Position numbers and translations under genes: made by a program. This document shows positions 6,062 to 11,192 of a stretch of DNA of 12,443 bases, piece after piece (position 1 is the first letter of the stretch; every line of letters starts with the position of its first letter). The notes under the pieces were generated by a model, which searched no databases, was not told where the DNA came from, and saw only the letters and a list, made by a program, of their open reading frames with translations. Source of the DNA: an uncultured Clostridia bacterium. Its GTDB lineage: Bacteria; Bacillota; Clostridia; UBA1381. Location: assembly GCA_905235885.1 (NCBI GenBank), contig CAJONM010000149.1:1-12443 (forward strand). Direction: 5' to 3'.

Positions 6062-7594
6062 TTGAAAAGACTGATTTCTTTCGCGGCAGCCGTAGCTGTA
6101 TCGGCGGCTGCGATAACGGCGATAAATGTACGGGCGCTGGCAGACGATGATATTATAACCGACGCGCAAGCCGGGGCGATCGCTGCCAAAGCAACGCCAA
6201 CTCCCGAGCCGGAGGAAAAGGTTATAGAGACCGGCGATGTATATCAGGCATACGAGAAGATCGCCGGATATGTCGCGGAGCGATACATAGACGATTCATA
6301 TACCGCCGAGGATATTATGAAGCTGGGGCTTTCGTCATATCTGGAGGAGTATGATGACGAAGCTCTGGTACCTCTTATGAAGGCGGCACTGCAATCGCTT
6401 GACGATTATTCCGACTTCTATACGCGCAGCGAATACATTGAATACAACAATCAGCTCAACAAGACTTTCTACGGACTGGGCGTTATGCTCAGACAGGACG
6501 GCGAGTATGTGGCTATAGACGGGTTTGTCGAGGAGAACAGCTTAGCCGAGATAAGCGGATTTAAGGCGGATGACAAATTCGTAAAGGTCGACGGCATAAA
6601 TGTAGTCGGAAGCAGCATTACGGAAGTAAGAAATCTCGTTGTCGGTGAGCTGGGGACAACCGTTCTCGTTACCGTCCTGCGTGACGGGCAGGAGGTGGAG
6701 ATCACCGGCATAAGAACAGCGGTAAACAATGCGACCGTAAGCGGAGGCATCTTTGAGGGCAATATAGGCTATATAAAGATAGTGTCGTTCTCAAGCGGCA
6801 CCGCCGATGAATTTACCGAAACCATGAAATCGCTCCGGGACAGCGGAGTAAAGAAGCTGATACTTGACCTCAGGAACAATCCCGGCGGTTATTTATCCGC
6901 CGCGACCGCGATCGCACAGGAGATAGTTCCGGCAGGTAAGGTCGTGGATGTGGCGTATCGCGACTCGACAATGAACTATACATACTATTCCGAGCTGAAG
7001 GACGCGCCGTTTGACATACTGGTGCTTGTAAACGGGAATACCGCCTCATCTGCGGAGATACTCGCCAGTGCGATACAGGATTCGGGCGTGGGCATCCTTA
7101 TGGGTGAGCAGACATTCGGAAAGGCTGTTATACAGAGCGTATTTTCGCTCAGGAACGGCATGGTATTCAAGCTGACGATAGGGCAGTATCTTACAAGGAA
7201 CGGAAACGAGATAGACCATGTCGGACTTACTCCGGACAAGGAAGTATCCAACTATTCCAAGAAGATCGACACAAGCGGATATACGAAGTTTGATTTCTTA
7301 AACCGCGTATCCGTCGGCGGAAGCGGCACGAATGTGACCGCGGCAAAGGAACGGCTTACGATAATGGGGTACTTCATCGGAAATTTAGGCAACGATGTGT
7401 TTAATACCGATCTCAGAGACGCGATAAAGGCGTTCCAGACCGATAACGGGCTTGTCGATAACGGCACGCTCGACATAGCGACGCAGATAAAGATCAAGAA
7501 GGTATTTGAGTCTCTGGAAACGACGGTCGATTTTCAGATGCAGGAGGCGTACAGGTATTTCGGAGGAAATGTAGACGACCTATACAGTGAATAA
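6062..7594 (+). CDS. Exported S41 (CtpA-type) carboxy-terminal processing protease with PDZ and peptidoglycan-binding domains
   Basis: This is a serine protease of family S41 that acts outside the cytoplasmic membrane. The 510-residue protein begins with a signal peptide or membrane anchor (MKRL followed by an alanine-rich hydrophobic stretch to about residue 26). A short PTPEPEE linker (46-52) follows. A PDZ domain covers about 135-210 and the protease core about 215-395. The catalytic serine is S329 in NTASSAEIL and the catalytic lysine is K354 in GEQTFGKA. Their 25-residue spacing equals that of E. coli Tsp. LDLRNNPGGYL (268-278) is the family's substrate-binding loop. A PG_binding_1-like helical domain lies at about 423-485 (AKERLTIMGYF and DAIKAFQTDNGL). 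Translation starts at TTG 6062 with AAAGGGG at 6046-6052; the nearby ATG at 6055 is in another frame. It is the last gene before the terminator. Likely roles are processing of wall hydrolases or regulators, but the substrate is unknown. Confidence 0.92.
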   Translation: MKRLISFAAAVAVSAAAITAINVRALADDDIITDAQAGAIAAKATPTPEPEEKVIETGDVYQAYEKIAGYVAERYIDDSYTAEDIMKLGLSSYLEEYDDEALVPLMKAALQSLDDYSDFYTRSEYIEYNNQLNKTFYGLGVMLRQDGEYVAIDGFVEENSLAEISGFKADDKFVKVDGINVVGSSITEVRNLVVGELGTTVLVTVLRDGQEVEITGIRTAVNNATVSGGIFEGNIGYIKIVSFSSGTADEFTETMKSLRDSGVKKLILDLRNNPGGYLSAATAIAQEIVPAGKVVDVAYRDSTMNYTYYSELKDAPFDILVLVNGNTASSAEILASAIQDSGVGILMGEQTFGKAVIQSVFSLRNGMVFKLTIGQYLTRNGNEIDHVGLTPDKEVSNYSKKIDTSGYTKFDFLNRVSVGGSGTNVTAAKERLTIMGYFIGNLGNDVFNTDLRDAIKAFQTDNGLVDNGTLDIATQIKIKKVFESLETTVDFQMQEAYRYFGGNVDDLYSE

Positions 7595-7602
7595 TTATTT
7601 GA

Positions 7603-7633
7603 GGGCTGTTGTTTTGCGGCAGCCCCCTTTTTT
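7603..7633 (+). terminator. Rho-independent terminator after the cell-envelope unit
   Basis: GGGCTGTTG (7603-7611) pairs with CGGCAGCCC (7617-7625) to give a nine-base-pair stem with two G-U pairs and a five-base loop. Two C's and a run of six T's (7628-7633) follow. It lies eight bases after the S41 protease stop codon. Confidence 0.93.
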
Positions 7634-7654
7634 GGTTTATACGGGAAAATTTGA

Positions 7655-7683
7655 TTGACAGAACCGCATAATTATGGTATAAT
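7655..7683 (+). promoter_or_regulatory. Perfect-consensus sigma-A promoter with extended -10, driving hom-lysC
   Basis: TTGACA (7655-7660) and TATAAT (7678-7683) both match the consensus at all six positions, with a 17-base spacer. TGG directly before the -10 box adds an extended -10 (TGn) element. Transcription would start near 7690. This predicts strong, factor-independent expression unless something represses it. Confidence 0.93.
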
Positions 7684-7692
7684 CCAAAAATA

Positions 7693-7704
7693 GTAGACTT
7701 CTAC
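7693..7704. promoter_or_regulatory. Small dyad at the predicted hom transcription start
   Basis: GTAGA and TCTAC form a perfect five-base inverted repeat around a two-base centre. It lies within the first 15 bases of the predicted transcript. The position fits an operator half-site pair or a 5' hairpin, but it is short enough to be chance. Confidence 0.25.
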
Positions 7705-7738
7705 GGGAGTTATTACGAAACAGAGCGGAGGAAATATA

Positions 7739-8932
7739 ATGGCAAAGGTTGCGATCATGGGATACGGGACCGTCGGCAGCGGCGTGTATGACATTATAAA
7801 AATGAACAGCGACAAGCTGCGCAAGAGCGCGGGCGAGGAGCTTGAAATAAAATATATACTCGATATTCGTGATTTTGACGATCACCCCGAAAAGCAGTTA
7901 TTTACCAAGGATGTTAAGGATATTATAAATGATGACGAGGTATCGGTCGTGGCGGAGGTCATGGGCGGACTTCATCCGGCGTATGAATTTACGCGCGAGC
8001 TGCTGGAGGCAGGCAAAAGCGTTGTTACATCAAACAAGGAGCTTGTTGCCACATATGGCTCCGAGCTTATGGCGATAGCAAAGGAGAAAAATGTCAACTA
8101 CCTCTTTGAGGCAAGCGTAGGCGGCGGAATACCGGTGATACGGCCTCTGAGCAGATGCCTGTCGGCAAATAATATAAAGCGCATTGCCGGAATATTGAAC
8201 GGAACGACCAACTATATTTTGTATCAGATGATAACGAACAACAAGAGCTTTGAAACGGCTCTTTCAAGCGCACAGGCAAACGGCTATGCCGAGCGCAATC
8301 CGGCGGCGGATATAGAGGGGCATGACGCATGCAGGAAAATCGCGATTTTGTCGTCTCTTGCGGCAGGTGTTGAGGTCGATTACAATAAGATAGGCACAGA
8401 GGGCATAACGAATATAACTCTTGACGATGTCCGCGCGGCATCAGCCGCAGGCGCGGTAATAAAGCTTATAGGCTATGCCGAATTTCTCGATAACGGCAAG
8501 GTATATGCTCATGTTGCGCCGATGATGATAAAAAAGAGCAGTATGCTTTCGGGCATAGACGATGTATATAACGGTATTTTGATCACCGGCGACGCGGTGG
8601 GAGATGTGCTGTTCTACGGCGCCGGTGCCGGCAAGATGCCTACTGCATCCGCCGTTGTTGCGGATATGGTGGACGCGGCGATACACAGGACTCGCCGCCG
8701 CTATATCGGCTGGGAGAAGGCGGACAAAGACATAGTAGCTAAGGCGGATGAAAAGAAGTTCAGATATTTTGTAAGAGCGGATATATCAGCCGATACGGGC
8801 GCGTTTGGTGAGGTTGAGGCGGTGCCGTCCGCAGCCGAGAGCGAGAAGGCGTTTATAACCGCGCCGATGACCGCTTCCGAGCTTGACGGCATAGCAGTCG
8901 GGATCAAGACAGCGATAAGAGTTTTGGATTAA
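7739..8932 (+). CDS. hom: Homoserine dehydrogenase, with shortened ACT-like C-terminus
   Basis: Hom reduces aspartate-semialdehyde to homoserine with NAD(P)H, the branch leading to threonine and methionine. The 397-residue protein has a Rossmann motif GYGTVGSGV (8-16), TSNKELVA (97-104) with the conserved K100, the GGGIPVI loop (128-134), GILNGTTNYI (151-160), and the active-site stretch GYAERNPAADIEGHDACRK (182-200), which contains D191 and K200. Gram-positive enzymes of this type usually run to about 430 residues and end in a full ACT domain that senses threonine. Here the tail after about residue 335 (RYFVRADISAD to the end) starts like an ACT strand but is some 20-30 residues too short. 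Threonine control may therefore be altered; this is inference. The ATG at 7739 has a strong GGAGG at 7727-7731. The gene leads a unit with lysC 19 bases downstream. Confidence 0.95.
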   Translation: MAKVAIMGYGTVGSGVYDIIKMNSDKLRKSAGEELEIKYILDIRDFDDHPEKQLFTKDVKDIINDDEVSVVAEVMGGLHPAYEFTRELLEAGKSVVTSNKELVATYGSELMAIAKEKNVNYLFEASVGGGIPVIRPLSRCLSANNIKRIAGILNGTTNYILYQMITNNKSFETALSSAQANGYAERNPAADIEGHDACRKIAILSSLAAGVEVDYNKIGTEGITNITLDDVRAASAAGAVIKLIGYAEFLDNGKVYAHVAPMMIKKSSMLSGIDDVYNGILITGDAVGDVLFYGAGAGKMPTASAVVADMVDAAIHRTRRRYIGWEKADKDIVAKADEKKFRYFVRADISADTGAFGEVEAVPSAAESEKAFITAPMTASELDGIAVGIKTAIRVLD

Positions 8933-8951
8933 AGGAGATGTAGTATATAAA

Positions 8952-10160
8952 ATGGCACTTATAGTTCAGAAATACGGCGGTACATCCGTCAGAGATGCCG
9001 AAAGAGTAATGAATGTCGCAAGGCGTGTGACGGAAGCATACAAGGCAGGAAATAATGTTATCGTTGTCGTTTCCGCACAGGGCGATACGACAGACGACCT
9101 GATAGAAAAGGCGGCAGAGATAAATCCGCGTGCGTCAAAGCGCGAGATGGATATGCTTCTTGCCACCGGCGAGCAAATATCTATCTCACTTCTCGCCATG
9201 GCGATAGAGCGGCTGGGCTGTCCGGTAATATCTCTGACAGGATGGCAGGCAGGGTTCAGGACGGATTCAAAGTATTCCAATGCGCGGATCAAAACGATAG
9301 ATACAGAGCGCATCAACATGGAGATAGACAGGCGCAGGATAGTAGTAGTCGCAGGCTTCCAGGGTATCAACAGGTATGATGATATAACGACTCTGGGCAG
9401 AGGCGGCAGCGACACATCCGCCGTTGCGATTGCAGCAGCCCTTCACGCGGATGTATGCGAGATATATACAGATGTCGACGGCGTGTATACGGCTGATCCG
9501 AGAATATGCAAAAACGCGTATAAGCTTGATGATATTTCATATGAAGAAATGCTTGAGCTTGCATCCTTGGGCGCGAATGTGCTTCATAACAGAAGCGTTG
9601 AAATGGCAAAGAAATACAGTGTTAAGTTATCGGTACGCTCAAGTCTGAATACGAACGAGGGTACATATGTTAAGGAGGTTTCAAAGGTGGAAAAAATGCT
9701 CGTAAGAGGTGTGACAAGGGACAACGACTGCGCGAGAATATCGCTGTGCGGCGTTGAAAATACTCCGGGAAAGGCGTTTCAGGTATTCGATATGATAGCA
9801 AAATCGGGTATCAGCGTTGACCTCATAATCCAGTCGATAGGCAATGGAAAGACGAAGGATATAAGCTTCACCGTTGCCGAAAGCCAGCTTGATATTGCGC
9901 TCAAGCTTTTAGAGGAGCATAATTCCGTTATAAATGCTGAGAAAATAACATCAGAAAAGGATGTTTCAAAGGTATCTATAGTCGGAGCCGGCATGGTCAA
10001 CAATTCAGGTGTTGCGGCAGGAATGTTCGAGGCTCTTTATGACGCGCATATAAACATCAAGATGATCGCCACATCCGAGATAAAGATCTCGGTGCTTGTC
10101 GATCAGAAGGATGCTGAGCGCGCCGTCAGCGCGATACACGATAAATTCTTATCGAAATAA
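8952..10160 (+). CDS. lysC: Aspartokinase, alpha subunit (full-length LysC)
   Basis: LysC phosphorylates aspartate with ATP, the first and controlling step toward lysine, threonine, methionine and diaminopimelate. The 402-residue protein is a monofunctional aspartokinase. The kinase domain (about 1-240) shows VQKYGGTSV (5-13), VVSAQGDTTDDLI (39-51), TGEQIS (72-77), TTLGRGGSDTSA (146-157), TDVDGVYTADPR (173-184) and LGANVLHNRSVE (206-217). Two ACT domains follow, at about 262-330 and 338-400; in the family these bind lysine and/or threonine. The ATG at 8952 has an AAAGGAG at 8931-8937, a fairly long spacing of 14 bases. An internal start at codon 246 probably yields a second product (see the beta-subunit entry). 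Its partner enzyme Hom is directly upstream; aspartate-semialdehyde dehydrogenase is not in the window. Confidence 0.96.
   Translation: MALIVQKYGGTSVRDAERVMNVARRVTEAYKAGNNVIVVVSAQGDTTDDLIEKAAEINPRASKREMDMLLATGEQISISLLAMAIERLGCPVISLTGWQAGFRTDSKYSNARIKTIDTERINMEIDRRRIVVVAGFQGINRYDDITTLGRGGSDTSAVAIAAALHADVCEIYTDVDGVYTADPRICKNAYKLDDISYEEMLELASLGANVLHNRSVEMAKKYSVKLSVRSSLNTNEGTYVKEVSKVEKMLVRGVTRDNDCARISLCGVENTPGKAFQVFDMIAKSGISVDLIIQSIGNGKTKDISFTVAESQLDIALKLLEEHNSVINAEKITSEKDVSKVSIVGAGMVNNSGVAAGMFEALYDAHINIKMIATSEIKISVLVDQKDAERAVSAIHDKFLSK
9671..9679 (+). promoter_or_regulatory. Internal Shine-Dalgarno sequence within lysC
   Basis: TAAGGAGGT is a nine-base perfect complement to the usual Firmicutes 16S rRNA 3' end. 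It is the best ribosome binding site in the window, although it lies inside a coding region. The SD core ends eight bases before an in-frame GTG at 9687. An in-frame ATG at 9696 lies 17 bases away, which is less favourable. Confidence 0.8.
9687..10160 (+). CDS. lysC: Aspartokinase beta (regulatory) subunit from internal start in lysC
   Basis: Initiation at GTG 9687, in frame with lysC, would give a 157-residue protein beginning MEKMLVRGVTR and made only of the two ACT domains. Bacillus subtilis aspartokinase II and Corynebacterium LysC are known to be alpha2beta2 enzymes whose beta subunit comes from an in-frame start at nearly the same place (about codon 246-250). Here the start is codon 246. 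What is seen is the perfect Shine-Dalgarno sequence at 9671-9679 with ideal spacing; what is inferred is that it is used. The product would pair with the ACT part of the alpha subunit and help bind the feedback inhibitor. Confidence 0.75.
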   Translation: MEKMLVRGVTRDNDCARISLCGVENTPGKAFQVFDMIAKSGISVDLIIQSIGNGKTKDISFTVAESQLDIALKLLEEHNSVINAEKITSEKDVSKVSIVGAGMVNNSGVAAGMFEALYDAHINIKMIATSEIKISVLVDQKDAERAVSAIHDKFLSK

Positions 10161-10889
10161 ATGGAAGATATAATTTTCGGGCGAGGCCCCGTAGCCGAAG
10201 CCTTGAAATCGGATAGGGGCATAGAGAAGCTGCTCATTAAGAGCGGCGCGTATACAAGCTCGCTCGTGCCTATAATAGATATGGCGAAAAAAAAGAGAAT
10301 AATCGTGCAGCAGACCGACACCGCAAAGCTTGACAAGCTTGCCGAAGGCGGCAATCATCAGGGCGTTGTTGCTCTCGTATCCGAGTATGAATACGCAACT
10401 GTGGAGGATATTGTCAAAAACGCTGAGAGCAAGGGCAAAAGCCCGTATATAGTAATTTGCGACGGGATAACCGATCCGCACAATTTAGGCGCGATAATCC
10501 GTACAGCCAACTGCGTTGGCGCGGACGGCGTAATAATACCAAAGCGCGGCAGTGCCGGCGTTAATGCAGTCGTGATGAAAACATCGGCAGGCGCGGCGGA
10601 ATATACGCCGGTTGCGAAGGTCACCAATATCGCAGCTGCCATAACCGAGCTTCAAAAGCGCGGCTTATGGATCACCGCCGCCGATATGGACGGGCAGAGT
10701 ATGTACGATATTGATTTTAAAGGCGCGATAGGCATTGTCGTAGGCAGCGAGGGCAGCGGCATAAGCCGTCTTGTGCGCGAAAAGTGCGATTTTATCGCGT
10801 CCGTTCCGATGCGCGGCGATATAAATTCGCTCAATGCTTCCGTTGCGGCAGCGGTGCTGATGTACGAGGCACTCCGCCAAAGGATGTAA
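10161..10889 (+). CDS. rlmB: RlmB-type 23S rRNA (guanosine-2'-O-)-methyltransferase (SpoU/TrmH family)
   Basis: This SPOUT-class enzyme transfers a methyl group from S-adenosylmethionine to a ribose 2'-OH. RlmB of E. coli modifies G2251 of 23S rRNA, and that target is inferred here. The 242-residue protein starts IIFGRGPVAEALKS, the small N-terminal substrate-binding domain. The catalytic domain carries the three SpoU motifs: DPHNLGAIIRTA (105-116; N108 and R114), GIVVGSEGSGIS (191-202), and SVPMRGDINSLNASVAAAV (214-232) with the knot SLN-S core. The ATG follows the lysC stop with no gap (TAAATG), and no Shine-Dalgarno sequence is visible before it. Translation probably depends on ribosomes finishing lysC. 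Other SpoU members (TrmH-like) are possible, but the N-terminal domain favours RlmB. Confidence 0.9.
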   Translation: MEDIIFGRGPVAEALKSDRGIEKLLIKSGAYTSSLVPIIDMAKKKRIIVQQTDTAKLDKLAEGGNHQGVVALVSEYEYATVEDIVKNAESKGKSPYIVICDGITDPHNLGAIIRTANCVGADGVIIPKRGSAGVNAVVMKTSAGAAEYTPVAKVTNIAAAITELQKRGLWITAADMDGQSMYDIDFKGAIGIVVGSEGSGISRLVREKCDFIASVPMRGDINSLNASVAAAVLMYEALRQRM

Positions 10890-10910
10890 AAAGGAGCTGA
10901 TACCGGAGTT

Positions 10911-11180
10911 ATGAAAGCAATAGTTACGGTGGTAGGAAAAGACAAAAAAGGAATTATCGCAAAAATCAGCAATGTCTTGTATGAGAGCGGCGTAAATATC
11001 GTCGATATTTCACAGACGATAATGCAGGATATGTTTACGATGATAATGATGGTCGAGTTTGACAGCGATGAGGTCTCGATCAAGACGATAGATGACAGGC
11101 TCAGCGAGGCGGAACGCGAAATGGGGCTTTCCGTACATATTCAGCGCGAGGAGATATTCTCGTCAATGCATCGCATATAA
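10911..11180 (+). CDS. Stand-alone ACT-domain protein, UPF0237 family
   Basis: This 89-residue protein is a single ACT domain of the UPF0237 family. The pattern is a first strand KAIVTVVGKDKKGII (2-16), a helix AKISNVLYESGVNI, a second strand VDISQTIMQDMFTMIMMVE, and a final helix and strand ending near residue 80. ACT domains bind amino acids or other small ligands and often regulate metabolism; the ligand here is unknown. No DNA-binding or catalytic part is attached. AAGGAG at 10891-10896 lies 14 bases before the ATG. The gene is followed 12 bases later by UPF0210, the standard partner of this family in streptococci and clostridia. That pairing suggests the ACT protein senses a ligand for, or forms a complex with, UPF0210. 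Confidence 0.9.
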   Translation: MKAIVTVVGKDKKGIIAKISNVLYESGVNIVDISQTIMQDMFTMIMMVEFDSDEVSIKTIDDRLSEAEREMGLSVHIQREEIFSSMHRI

Positions 11181-11192
11181 GGAGCGTCGATC

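Larger units (their letters stand above)
7595..7738. other. Intergenic region between S41 protease and hom
   Basis: This is the largest gene-free stretch in the window at 144 bases. It holds an intrinsic terminator, a strong promoter, a small dyad at the predicted transcription start, and the hom ribosome binding site. The leader after the predicted start is only about 50 bases. That is too short for a lysine riboswitch or a T-box, so neither is present. Confidence 0.8.

Noticed and set aside
7684..7738. Lysine riboswitch or T-box in the hom leader
   Set aside because: The leader is only about 50 bases long and lacks the long conserved stems of either element.
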